A program made the translations under genes and the position numbers. This document shows, one piece after another, positions 55,883 through 64,000 of a stretch of DNA of 64,000 nt. The stretch is from contig JAFMLE010000003.1 of NCBI GenBank assembly GCA_017852395.1, forward strand, positions 12,190 through 76,189, in the 5' to 3' direction. The notes under the pieces were generated by a model, which did no database searches, was not told where the DNA came from, and worked only from the letters and a program-made list of their open reading frames with translations. Numbering within the stretch: position 1 is the stretch's first letter; each line of letters opens with the position of its first letter. The DNA comes from Flavobacteriaceae bacterium (GTDB lineage: Bacteria > Bacteroidota > Bacteroidia > Flavobacteriales > Flavobacteriaceae).

Positions 55883-58800
55883 ATGATGACGAGTCGACTA
55901 TATTCATTCGTGATATTCCTGCTTGCAGGGTATGTATCGGGTCAAGAAACCCTATTTACTTTATTAAACTCAGATCAAACCGGTGTTAATTTCGAAAACA
56001 CCATTGTGGACACTCCAGAACACAATATTTTGCTTTATGCCAATTATTATGGCGGTGGTGGTGTTGGAATTGCCGACATCAACAATGACGGGCTGCAAGA
56101 TTTGTATTTTACAGGAAATTTGGTTGGAGATCAATTGTATTTAAATCTGGGTGGTTTAAAATTTAAAAACATCACTATACAAGCCGGAATTATTGATGAC
56201 AATACCTGGTCATCTGGCGTCGCTATGGCCGATGTCAATGCCGATGGATTTGTCGATATCTACGTCAGCAAAGAACTTTATGATTTTGAGCCCGAACGAA
56301 GAAAAAACAAGCTTTATATCAACCAACAAAACGGCATGTTTGTAGAAGCAGCTGCCCAATGGGGGGTGGACAACGATGCACGTACCCGCCAAAGCGTCTT
56401 TTTGGACTATGATAAAGATGGCTTGGTCGATTTGTTTATGCTGATCCAGCCGCCCAATCCAGGAAGCTATTCTTCTTTTTTTGGAACCCCGCTATTGTTG
56501 CCTCAATACAGCTGCCGATTATACAAAAATACTGGAGATCGCTTTGTAGATGTAACCGAGCAATCTGGGCTTTTTAGAACAGGTTTTCCCAACAGTGTAG
56601 TGGCTGCAGACCTCAATGAAGATGGTTGGACAGATCTTTATGTTGCCAATGATTTTAATGCCCCCGATTTTTTATACTTCAACAACGGAGACGGAACGTT
56701 TAGTTACAAAACCGAACAAAGCCTTCGCCATACCTCTTTTTATAGTATGGGGGTCGACGTCGCAGATATAAATAACGACGGGCATTTGGATCTTCAAGTG
56801 TTGGATATGGTCGCCGAAGATAATTTTCGCTTAAAATCCAATATGAGTGGAATGAATATTGGCGCTTTTTGGAAAGTGGTCAACGAAGGGGGCTACTACC
56901 AGTACATGTTTAATACCCTACAACTCAACAACGGCAACGGGACTTTTAGTGACGTTGCACAGCAAACCCATACCGCGGCAACGGATTGGAGTTGGGCCAA
57001 TTTAATTGCCGATTTTGATAACGATGGGCACAAAGATATTTTTATCACCAATGGATTATTGCGGGATATACGCAATACCGATGCAGACAAAAAAGTAAGT
57101 GAATTTGTGGTTAACTATTCTAACGAATATGTAGAAAAGCATCCCAACGAAGGCGATATCGATTTGTTTGATATACTCCCGCTCGACAAAACCTTAGAAA
57201 TCTTACCCAGCGTACCGCTAAAAAACTATGCCTACCACAATCTGGGCGACCTCAATTTTGAAAACAAAGCCGAAGAATGGGGCTTGGCGCAGCCTGCTTT
57301 TTCAAATGGTGCTGCCTATGCCGACCTGGACAATGACGGCGATTTGGAGCTCGTAGTTAATAACGTCAACGAAAAAGCTTTTATTTATCAAAATAATACC
57401 GTAGAGAGAAACCAAAACAACTATTTGCGGGTACAATTAAAACACCCCAAACAAGAAAACCTTTTTGACACACGAGTCACCATCTACACTCAAGGAGCCA
57501 AGCAAACTGTTACGACAACAAGTGTACGTGGTATTTATTCGACTTCGGAACAGTTGGTGCATTTTGGTTTAGGCAACGCACAATTGGTAGACAGTCTTCA
57601 AATACGCTGGCCCGATGGAAGCATGCAACGTTATAACAACCTGTCCGCCAACCAGGTGCATGTTCTAAACTATGAAAAAACCGCACCCCAAATGGCCAAA
57701 AAGGACTCCCCTCTTTTGACCGATATTACCACCCGTTTTAACCCAGTTATTGTTCATGAAGAAAATGCTTTTGATGATTATGAGAAGCAAGTTCTCTTGC
57801 CACACAAACTATCACAATTTGGTCCGGCTCTGGCCACAGCAGACATCAACGGAGACGGCAGAGAAGATTTTTTTGTTGGGGGAGCACAAGGACATTTTGC
57901 ACAATTGTATGTGCAAGAGGCCAATGGGAGTTTTAGTACCCTTGAAAATGCCCCATGGTTACGCCATCGTACTTTAGAAGATGTTGATGCACTGTTTTTT
58001 GACGCTGATCAAGATGGCGATCATGATTTGTATGTAGTCAGTGGAGGTAACGAGTATGCTCCGGGACAAAGCCCATACCTAGACCGTCTGTACATCAATG
58101 ACGGACAAGGCAATTTCACCTTTGAGCGCGACCGACTACCAGCACTTTACAATAGTGGAAGTGTAGTAAAAGCCTTTGATTACGACGGCGATGGTGATCA
58201 AGATTTGTTTGTTGGCAATCGTATTACACCATGGAACTATCCCGAAGCACCCGACAGTTATCTATTGATCAATGAAGCGGGTCGTTTTACTTTGGATAAA
58301 AAAAATGAATCTGTTTTCAAACAACTCGGTATGGTCACAGATGCGATATGGACCGATTTTGATCTAGATGGTGATGTTGATTTGATTGTGGTAGGGGAGT
58401 GGATGCCCATAACATTTGTAGAAAACAATAAAGGAAAATTTAGAAAAATAAAAGCGCCAGTAGCCTTAGATCTAAAAGGCTGGTGGAACAGCGTCACCGA
58501 AGCCGATTTAAATCAGGACGGCAAACCCGACTATCTCTTTGGCAACCTTGGGACCAACTACAAATACAAAGCAACACCGGATCAACCCTTCGAATTGTAT
58601 TACAACGACTTTGACGACAACGGCAAAAAAGACATCGTTCTGACCTATTACAACTATGGCATTCAATACCCGCTTCGTGGATTTTCATGCTCCTCAGAAC
58701 AGGTCCCGGTTTTGAAAACCAAATTCAAAAAATACGACCTTTTTGCACAACTTAATGCCGAGCAAGTATATGGCGAAAAACAGTTAGAAGAAGCCTTCCA

Positions 58801-59197
58801 TCTCGAAGCGACCGATTTTAGAAGTGCCGTTTTGATGAGCACTCCAAGTGGGTATGCCCACCAACCTTTGCCTACAAGAGCACAATTGTCATCCATAAAC
58901 GATTTTACACTACTTGACATCGATGCCGATGGTGTTGAAGAGGTGCTATATGTCGGAAATTTGTACGTTTCTGAAATTGAAACCCCTCGAAATGATGCGG
59001 GTATAGGTGGCGTACTACGAATGAATAAAATGGGGGCTTTTGAGGTCTTACCGGTTAAAGAATCAGGGTTTTACACCCCCGGAGACGCCAAAAAAATCAA
59101 ACCACTTAGAGTGCAAGGACAAACCTATTTATTGATCGCCAACAACAATGATGTTTTACAAGTTTTTACAAAAAATCAAACGACTGGTGATGACTAG
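55883..59197 (+). CDS. Large VCBS/FG-GAP repeat protein with ASPIC/UnbV domain
   Basis: A 1104-residue exported protein (signal ending near YVSGQ). About fourteen calcium-loop motifs of DxDxDG or DxNxDG form are spread through it (DINNDG, DVNADG, DYDKDG, DLNEDG, DFDNDG, DLDNDG, DINGDG, DADQDG, DYDGDG, DFDLDG, DIDADG), marking FG-GAP/VCBS propeller blades on both sides of a central UnbV/ASPIC domain (about residues 515-600, LVHFGLGNAQLVDSLQIRWPDG). Such CRTAC1-like proteins accompany SusC/SusD loci in marine Bacteroidota. No catalytic motif is clear; binding or presenting glycan at the surface is the likely role. It overlaps the oxidoreductase gene by 8 bases. Confidence 0.92.
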   Translation: MMTSRLYSFVIFLLAGYVSGQETLFTLLNSDQTGVNFENTIVDTPEHNILLYANYYGGGGVGIADINNDGLQDLYFTGNLVGDQLYLNLGGLKFKNITIQAGIIDDNTWSSGVAMADVNADGFVDIYVSKELYDFEPERRKNKLYINQQNGMFVEAAAQWGVDNDARTRQSVFLDYDKDGLVDLFMLIQPPNPGSYSSFFGTPLLLPQYSCRLYKNTGDRFVDVTEQSGLFRTGFPNSVVAADLNEDGWTDLYVANDFNAPDFLYFNNGDGTFSYKTEQSLRHTSFYSMGVDVADINNDGHLDLQVLDMVAEDNFRLKSNMSGMNIGAFWKVVNEGGYYQYMFNTLQLNNGNGTFSDVAQQTHTAATDWSWANLIADFDNDGHKDIFITNGLLRDIRNTDADKKVSEFVVNYSNEYVEKHPNEGDIDLFDILPLDKTLEILPSVPLKNYAYHNLGDLNFENKAEEWGLAQPAFSNGAAYADLDNDGDLELVVNNVNEKAFIYQNNTVERNQNNYLRVQLKHPKQENLFDTRVTIYTQGAKQTVTTTSVRGIYSTSEQLVHFGLGNAQLVDSLQIRWPDGSMQRYNNLSANQVHVLNYEKTAPQMAKKDSPLLTDITTRFNPVIVHEENAFDDYEKQVLLPHKLSQFGPALATADINGDGREDFFVGGAQGHFAQLYVQEANGSFSTLENAPWLRHRTLEDVDALFFDADQDGDHDLYVVSGGNEYAPGQSPYLDRLYINDGQGNFTFERDRLPALYNSGSVVKAFDYDGDGDQDLFVGNRITPWNYPEAPDSYLLINEAGRFTLDKKNESVFKQLGMVTDAIWTDFDLDGDVDLIVVGEWMPITFVENNKGKFRKIKAPVALDLKGWWNSVTEADLNQDGKPDYLFGNLGTNYKYKATPDQPFELYYNDFDDNGKKDIVLTYYNYGIQYPLRGFSCSSEQVPVLKTKFKKYDLFAQLNAEQVYGEKQLEEAFHLEATDFRSAVLMSTPSGYAHQPLPTRAQLSSINDFTLLDIDADGVEEVLYVGNLYVSEIETPRNDAGIGGVLRMNKMGAFEVLPVKESGFYTPGDAKKIKPLRVQGQTYLLIANNNDVLQVFTKNQTTGDD

Positions 59198-61082
59198 TTT
59201 TCGGTTTGGCTTTTTAGGATGTTTTCTTTTTAGTTTCCTGGTCGCATGCTCCTCAAGGACCAACACAGCCGTTCTTGTTGTAGGAGGAGGAACAAGTGGC
59301 GTGTCTGCAGCATTGAGCAGTGCACGAGCAGGGGTTGCAACAACCCTTTTGGTCGAAGGCCCTTGGCTAGGGGGGATGCTAACTAGTGCCGGCGTCAGTG
59401 CGATCGACGGCAATGCTGAGTTGCCTTCTGGTTTTTGGGGCGAATTTAGAGACAGTCTTATTGCCCGATATGGAAGTGCAAAAGCACTGCAATCGGGTTG
59501 GGTAAGCAATCATTTGTTTGACCCCGAAGTGGGTGCACAGATTTTTCAAAATATGGTCAATCATGAGCCACTACTTGAGGTTCATTACCATCAAAATTTT
59601 AAAGCCATAGCAAAACGTACATCGGGTCTATGGGAAGTAAAAACACAAGATGATCGAGGTCGATCCAATCAATTTGTTGGAAAAATTATCATTGATGCCA
59701 CCGAACTTGGAGATGTGGCCGCCGCCGCAGGGATTCCTTATCAACAAGGGATGGACAGCACCAGAACTTTTGATGAGCAGATTGCGCCAGAAAATGCAAA
59801 TGATATTATACAAGATCTTACGTATGTAATGATTTTAAAAGACTATGGGAAAAAAGTACTTAGAAAAAAGCCTAAAGACTACGATCCCAGTTTATTTTAT
59901 TGTGCCGCTCAATATGACCTTTGCGACCCCAAACGCCTCAATGGACGCGTGTTATGGAGCAAAGAAAAAATGATGTCCTATGGCCAATTGCCCAGCGGCA
60001 ACATCATGGTTAATTGGCCAATTTTTGGCAATGATTATTATGTCAATGCCATAGAAATGTCTGAAGAAGACCGTCAAGCTGCGTTTCAAAAAGCCAAAGA
60101 CCGTTCACTTGCGTTTTTGTATTTTTTGCAGACCGAGTTGGGATACGACAGCTATGATTTATCGGATAGCACTTTTCCTACTCAAGACAGCCTGCCATTG
60201 ATACCGTATCATCGAGAATCGCGTAGAATTGAGGGTGTGGTTACTTTTTCACTCAATGACTTGGCACAGCCCTACAACCAAAACACTGCTTTGTATCGCA
60301 CGGGAGTTGCAGTAGGTGACTATCCGGTAGATCATCACCATGATCGCCATCCCGAAGTGGCGCAATTGCCAAAGCTTTATTTTTATCCCATTCCATCCTA
60401 TACACTACCACTGGGTAGTTTATTGCCCGCCACGCTAGAAAATTTTATTGTTGCCGAAAAGTCCATTTCAGTATCCAATTTGGTCAACGGGACCACACGT
60501 TTGCAACCTGTTGTCCTGCAAATTGGGCAAGTAGCAGGAAGTTTGGCGGCACTTTCAATTTTAGAAAACGCCACTCCAAAGTCTTTTTCAATTCGAAAAT
60601 TGCAACAACATCTATTGGACGTAGGAGGGTATTTGCAACCCCACTTGGATGTACCCAAAACACATCCGAGTTTCCAAAGTTTTCAACGCATCGGAAGCAC
60701 GGGAATTCTTAGAGCCATAGGGAAAAATGAAGGATGGAAGAATCAAATGTGGTTTTATCCAGAGCAAAGCATTGCGTTTGATGAACTGCAATCCGGCTTG
60801 GCAGACTATATCGATTTGTCACGTTTTAGATTGCCCGAAACCCTAACACAAGAGGCAACCCTCAATTGGTTGATGAATGTTGCAGCATTTTATCGTCCTG
60901 ATGCGCCAATATTGAAAGAAACAGATGGTATTAGAAACTTAATGATCCGGCATCAAATGCCGCTTTCTAATCCCAACAATTTGATGACTAGGGGCCAATT
61001 TGCCGTGCTCATAGACCAAATGCTAGATCCTTTCACATTAAAGCAAGTTTCTCATACAGGGGCATTGATTTCAAACGAATAA
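59190..61082 (+). CDS. FAD-dependent oxidoreductase lipoprotein (PF12831-type)
   Basis: A 630-residue exported flavoprotein with lipobox LVACSS. The ATG at 59190 begins the leader MTSFRFGFLGCFLFSFLVAC and overlaps the previous stop by 8 bases; a longer reading from 59148 is less likely. The dinucleotide fold AVLVVGGGTSGVSAALSSARAG and GGMLTSAGVSAIDGN fit the FAD-dependent oxidoreductase family common in polysaccharide utilisation loci, and a C-terminal LVNGTTRLQPVVLQIGQVAGSLAALS closes the FAD site. Substrate is not known; it may oxidise a sugar alcohol or uronic acid. The last 120 residues are an extra helical domain. Confidence 0.88.
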   Translation: MTSFRFGFLGCFLFSFLVACSSRTNTAVLVVGGGTSGVSAALSSARAGVATTLLVEGPWLGGMLTSAGVSAIDGNAELPSGFWGEFRDSLIARYGSAKALQSGWVSNHLFDPEVGAQIFQNMVNHEPLLEVHYHQNFKAIAKRTSGLWEVKTQDDRGRSNQFVGKIIIDATELGDVAAAAGIPYQQGMDSTRTFDEQIAPENANDIIQDLTYVMILKDYGKKVLRKKPKDYDPSLFYCAAQYDLCDPKRLNGRVLWSKEKMMSYGQLPSGNIMVNWPIFGNDYYVNAIEMSEEDRQAAFQKAKDRSLAFLYFLQTELGYDSYDLSDSTFPTQDSLPLIPYHRESRRIEGVVTFSLNDLAQPYNQNTALYRTGVAVGDYPVDHHHDRHPEVAQLPKLYFYPIPSYTLPLGSLLPATLENFIVAEKSISVSNLVNGTTRLQPVVLQIGQVAGSLAALSILENATPKSFSIRKLQQHLLDVGGYLQPHLDVPKTHPSFQSFQRIGSTGILRAIGKNEGWKNQMWFYPEQSIAFDELQSGLADYIDLSRFRLPETLTQEATLNWLMNVAAFYRPDAPILKETDGIRNLMIRHQMPLSNPNNLMTRGQFAVLIDQMLDPFTLKQVSHTGALISNE

Positions 61083-61133
61083 AATTGTAACTTTTATAAA
61101 ATATTTTAAACCTAAACCCATAAACCACTGAAT

Positions 61134-62303
61134 TTGTCCATCCATAGTTCTTTCCGATATTTCGCACTTGTACTCGCATTGACTTTTTTGTCTTGTAAGG
61201 ATGCGCTTGCCCCTTTTTATAACGAGCAAGCACTTTTTACCAATGGTACAGGGGGTTATGCCTGCTATCGTATTCCCGCAATTACGACGATGCCCGATGG
61301 CGCTTTGGTGGCTTTTGTAGAAGGCCGCGTTGCCGATTGTGGTGATTTTGGAAATGTTGATATTTTGATGGTTCGTAGTACAGACCAAGGCAAGACCTGG
61401 TCTTCACCGATTAAAGTGGTTGATAATGATACACTGCAAGTTGGCAATCCTGCCCCTGTGGTCGACATTATGGATCCAAATTACCCCGAAGGGCGTCTGT
61501 TTTTATTTTACAATACCGGGACCGCTTCGGAGTACGATGTACGTTTGGGAAAGGGGCGCCGCGGAGTTTTTTATAAAACCAGTACCGATGGCGGACACAA
61601 TTGGTCGAATGCTCAAGACATCACTTCTCAAGTTCATTTTAGTCAACCCAGCAGTTCGTTAGATTGGCGAACAAATGCTGTAACGCCAGGTCATGCATTG
61701 CAATTTACAGGCGATGCTTATAAAGGGCGTATATATGTGCCTGCCAACCATTCACAAGGGCCACCACAAGATGGATTTAACGAATACCGTGCCTATGGAT
61801 TTTATTCGGACGACCATGGGGTTAGTTGGTCTGTCAGTCCTGACATTGATGTACCTTCTTCCAACGAGGCCATAGGAGTTGCCCTCGAAGACGGCCATTT
61901 GATGCTCAACATACGAGAGCAAAATGGAGCAACCAAAAAACGTTTGGTCGCAATCAGCGAAGACGGCGGTGCAAGTTGGAAAGACACTTATTTTGACCCT
62001 GCTTTGATCTCACCGGTCTGTCAGTCCAGTATCATTGCTTGGCCCTATCAACAGGCAGAAGTGTTGTTGTACTCGGGTCCATACAGCACCACGACAAGGC
62101 ACAAAATGTCGGTGTTGGTCAGTTTTGATCAAGGAAAATCTTGGCCGATCAATAAACTTGTTTACCCCGGAACCGCTGCTTATTCGGACTTAACCGTGCT
62201 TGATGATAGTACCATTGGTCTTTTTTATGAACGGGATCAAGCAGGACTGTATTTTGCACGATTTAATTTTGAGTGGTTAGTCCGTGATTTTTCATCAAAT
62301 TAA
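61134..62303 (+). CDS. Sialidase-like exo-glycosidase lipoprotein (GH33 type)
   Basis: A 389-residue lipoprotein (LALTFLSC) with a single six-bladed sialidase propeller. The arginine-triad leader motif is YRIPAI (Arg46-Ile47-Pro48), followed by AFVEGR and CGDFGNVDI, matching bacterial GH33 enzymes. Five Asp-boxes are visible (STDQGKTW, STDGGHNW, SDDHGVSW, SEDGGASW, SFDQGKSW), and YSGP near the end may carry the nucleophile Tyr. The start must be TTG at 61134, since it is the only start codon giving the complete leader. GH33 enzymes release terminal sialic acids, but related propellers act on other acid sugars, so the precise substrate is uncertain. Confidence 0.82.
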   Translation: MSIHSSFRYFALVLALTFLSCKDALAPFYNEQALFTNGTGGYACYRIPAITTMPDGALVAFVEGRVADCGDFGNVDILMVRSTDQGKTWSSPIKVVDNDTLQVGNPAPVVDIMDPNYPEGRLFLFYNTGTASEYDVRLGKGRRGVFYKTSTDGGHNWSNAQDITSQVHFSQPSSSLDWRTNAVTPGHALQFTGDAYKGRIYVPANHSQGPPQDGFNEYRAYGFYSDDHGVSWSVSPDIDVPSSNEAIGVALEDGHLMLNIREQNGATKKRLVAISEDGGASWKDTYFDPALISPVCQSSIIAWPYQQAEVLLYSGPYSTTTRHKMSVLVSFDQGKSWPINKLVYPGTAAYSDLTVLDDSTIGLFYERDQAGLYFARFNFEWLVRDFSSN

Positions 62304-62309
62304 GTACCT

Positions 62310-63401
62310 ATGATGTATGTATTGAGTGCAACTTTTCAATTCGTTAAAAAAGGGTATTTGCTTACTGTTGTACTTCTTTTGATTTGTGCTTGTAAGACTT
62401 CAACGGCTTTTGAAGAAGAAGTACCCCTACCTAAATTGTATATTGCTAACTTTACCTCCCAAGCACCTAAAATTGACGGAGTTGTCGAACCCGGAATTTG
62501 GGACAAAGCCAGTTGGTCTGACCCCTTTATAGATATTGAAGGAAAAAAAACACCCAAATATCAGACACGCATCAAATTAGTATGGGATCAAGAGCATTGT
62601 TACATTCTGGCTCAGCTAAAGGAGCCCCATCTGTGGGGAAACCTCAAACAACGCGATACCGTTGTGTTTTACAACAATGATTTTGAGGTGTTTATAGATC
62701 CAGATGGTGACACCCACGATTATATGGAATTGGAGGTAAATCTGCTCAATACGGTATGGGATCTTTTTTTAGAAAAACCATATCGAAACAAAACGAAAGC
62801 CGATAGTGGTTGGGATATTGAAGGACTTCAAACAGCCGTTGGTTTGTCAGGAACCCTCAACGATCCCTCGGATATTGACAACTTATGGTATCTTGAAATG
62901 GCGCTTCCTTGGAAGAGTTTAGAACGTGGAAACCCTTCGGGGCAAATCCCTGAAAACAACTTTTGGAGGATGAATTTTTCTAGGGTCAACTGGGACCATG
63001 AACTTAAAAAAGGACGGTATTATCGAAAAAAAGATTCACTGGGCAACTACCTGCCAGAATACAATTGGGTATGGAGCCCACAGGGAGTAATAAATATGCA
63101 CGAACCCGAGCGGTGGGGCTATGTTTATTTCGCCAAATCTGAAAATACAGACACGATCACACTGCCCAAGGATGCAGCCTTGCTCCAATGGATGTATCAG
63201 CAATACCGCAGCCAATTGAAAAAAATTAAAACTAATCAAACTACAGACAGTCTAATAACCAGTACGCTAAATGGAAATACGATACAATTTAAGCGAATGA
63301 CTCAAAATGATACTGATTATTGGGAAACCCAAAGTCCACAAACCAAAATAATTTATAAAATTTTACACAATGGAAAACTTCTCGTATTTAAAAGCCCTTA
63401 A
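62310..63401 (+). CDS. CBM9-like carbohydrate-binding lipoprotein
   Basis: A 363-residue lipoprotein (VVLLLICACKT). The main domain (about residues 45-260) is of the CBM9-like beta-sandwich type: PKIDGVVEPGIWDKASWSDPF, TRIKLVWDQEHCYILAQL, NNDFEVFIDPDGDTHDYMELEVNLLNTVWDLFL, WDIEGLQTAVGLSGTLN and MNFSRVNWD. Such proteins bind sugars or sit beside glycosidases with no catalysis of their own. A charged C-terminal tail (about 290-363) is extra. It starts 6 bases after the sialidase gene, and its end overlaps the next gene by 32 bases, so all three are one unit. Adjacent ATGs at 62310 and 62313 leave the exact start open. Confidence 0.85.
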   Translation: MMYVLSATFQFVKKGYLLTVVLLLICACKTSTAFEEEVPLPKLYIANFTSQAPKIDGVVEPGIWDKASWSDPFIDIEGKKTPKYQTRIKLVWDQEHCYILAQLKEPHLWGNLKQRDTVVFYNNDFEVFIDPDGDTHDYMELEVNLLNTVWDLFLEKPYRNKTKADSGWDIEGLQTAVGLSGTLNDPSDIDNLWYLEMALPWKSLERGNPSGQIPENNFWRMNFSRVNWDHELKKGRYYRKKDSLGNYLPEYNWVWSPQGVINMHEPERWGYVYFAKSENTDTITLPKDAALLQWMYQQYRSQLKKIKTNQTTDSLITSTLNGNTIQFKRMTQNDTDYWETQSPQTKIIYKILHNGKLLVFKSP

Positions 63402-64000
63402 ACATGTGCTTTTTGGTGCTGCTTTTTTATTGTTCTCTTGCACCACACAACCCTCAGTCACTATCAAAGAGCCCTTTAGAGTAGGAGCGTGGATGGGAGT
63501 CAATGCCAACACCCCAAAAGAAAAATATGAGGCCACTTTTGCAAAACTGCAAAAAGCAGGTTTTACAGAGGTCCTAATCAATACTGGCACCAATCCTGAT
63601 ATTTTAGCTGCCGTTACACCTGTAGCCAAATCGTATGGTTTAGACGTGCATGCATGGATGTTTACGATGAACCGTCCTGGAGATCCGATAGCCCTAGAAC
63701 ACCCCGAGTGGTACACCGTAAGCCGTGAGGGCAAATCTTGTTTTGACACCCGTCCTTATGTCAATTATTATCAATGGTTGTGCCCCTCAAGACCCGAAGC
63801 TGTAAATCATATTTTGAGCTTGGTAGAAGGTTTGGCCGACGTGCCAGAGGTGAGCAGTGTCCACTTAGACTATATTCGTTTTGTTGACATTTTTTTGCCC
63901 ATCGGACTCTTGCCCAAGTACGATCTTGTCCAAAACCAAGAACTTCCCGAGTTTGATTTCTGTTATTGTGAAGTTTGTCGAAATAAATTTAAAGAAACCC
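63370..64000 (+). CDS. GH10-like glycoside hydrolase lipoprotein (partial, 5' part)
   Basis: The first 210 codons of a lipoprotein (GAAFLLFSC lipobox) of the putative GH10-like (GHL) TIM-barrel group. The barrel start is FRVGAWMGVNANTPKEKYEA, followed by LINTGTNPDI, HAWMFTMNRPGDP and SSVHLDYIRFVD, with a conserved CYCEVCRNKF at the edge. Its 3' end lies beyond the window. It overlaps the CBM9-like gene by 32 bases, suggesting coupled translation. Proteins of this kind are found in polysaccharide loci, with poorly defined substrates; the catalytic acids cannot be checked in the visible part. Confidence 0.8.
   Translation, partial: MENFSYLKALKHVLFGAAFLLFSCTTQPSVTIKEPFRVGAWMGVNANTPKEKYEATFAKLQKAGFTEVLINTGTNPDILAAVTPVAKSYGLDVHAWMFTMNRPGDPIALEHPEWYTVSREGKSCFDTRPYVNYYQWLCPSRPEAVNHILSLVEGLADVPEVSSVHLDYIRFVDIFLPIGLLPKYDLVQNQELPEFDFCYCEVCRNKFKET

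Noticed and set aside
63363-63749. Leftward 128-codon frame at the right edge
   Set aside because: It overlaps the start of the GH10-like gene, whose lipoprotein leader and barrel motifs are clear.
1-64000. CRISPR arrays, insertion sequences, integrases, phage genes and defence systems
   Set aside because: No spaced direct repeats, transposase motifs or defence-type genes were seen; the only repeats are protein-level (TPR, TSP3, VCBS, Asp-box).

Overview
The window looks like chromosome from a marine-type Bacteroidota, most likely Flavobacteriia. The evidence is SusC/SusD genes, a tmRNA tag reading GENNYALAA, TAnnTTTG promoter elements, OmpA with thrombospondin type 3 repeats, an ftsE gene without an adjacent ftsX, and very many lipoproteins. 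Both ends cut through genes. I see no insertion sequence, CRISPR array, tRNA, rRNA or prophage.

Region 1 (1-13459) is a secreted-peptidase district. It holds a class V aminotransferase-like gene, an M20 peptidase, an M13 metalloprotease and an S45 penicillin-acylase-like hydrolase. A four-gene leftward operon follows: a TsdA-like dihaem cytochrome, two different M28 peptidases and a CotH-family kinase-like lipoprotein. An S10 serine carboxypeptidase (33302) and a large sortilin-like propeller protein (24051) continue the theme.

Region 2 (13460-36757) is mostly core or housekeeping sequence: tmRNA (ssrA), typA/bipA, ftsE, a TPR protein paired with an outer-membrane barrel, a CoA-type Nudix hydrolase, an acyltransferase, SodC, a DUF3089 protein, a PNPOx-like flavoprotein and OmpA. 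Embedded in it (28913-33087) is a small sugar operon: a Tat-exported Gfo/Idh oxidoreductase, galE, an SDR and a Tat-exported xylose-isomerase-like TIM barrel.

Region 3 (36867-64000) is the most interesting part. About sixteen rightward genes are packed with overlaps or tiny gaps. The first half encodes extracytoplasmic sugar oxidation and electron transfer: Gfo/Idh, DUF1080 (3-keto-disaccharide hydrolase family), a GMC flavoprotein with an unusual four-cysteine motif, its Tat-signal small subunit, a DUF1549/DUF1553 cytochrome, a DUF1501 protein, a beta-propeller, and a membrane cytochrome fused to leucine-rich and glycan-binding-like domains. A DUF4838 protein then leads into a SusC/SusD pair, a VCBS/ASPIC repeat protein, an FAD oxidoreductase, a sialidase-like enzyme, a CBM9-like protein and the start of a GH10-like hydrolase.

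My reading, which is inference, is that this is a polysaccharide utilisation locus. It would bind and import glycans with SusC/SusD, cleave them partly by classical hydrolases and partly by an oxidative 3-keto-sugar route, and pass electrons from sugar oxidation to c-type cytochromes. The substrate is not known; the sialidase-like gene makes sialylated or related acidic-sugar glycans one possibility. Several genes must use TTG starts (Nudix, galE, sialidase).
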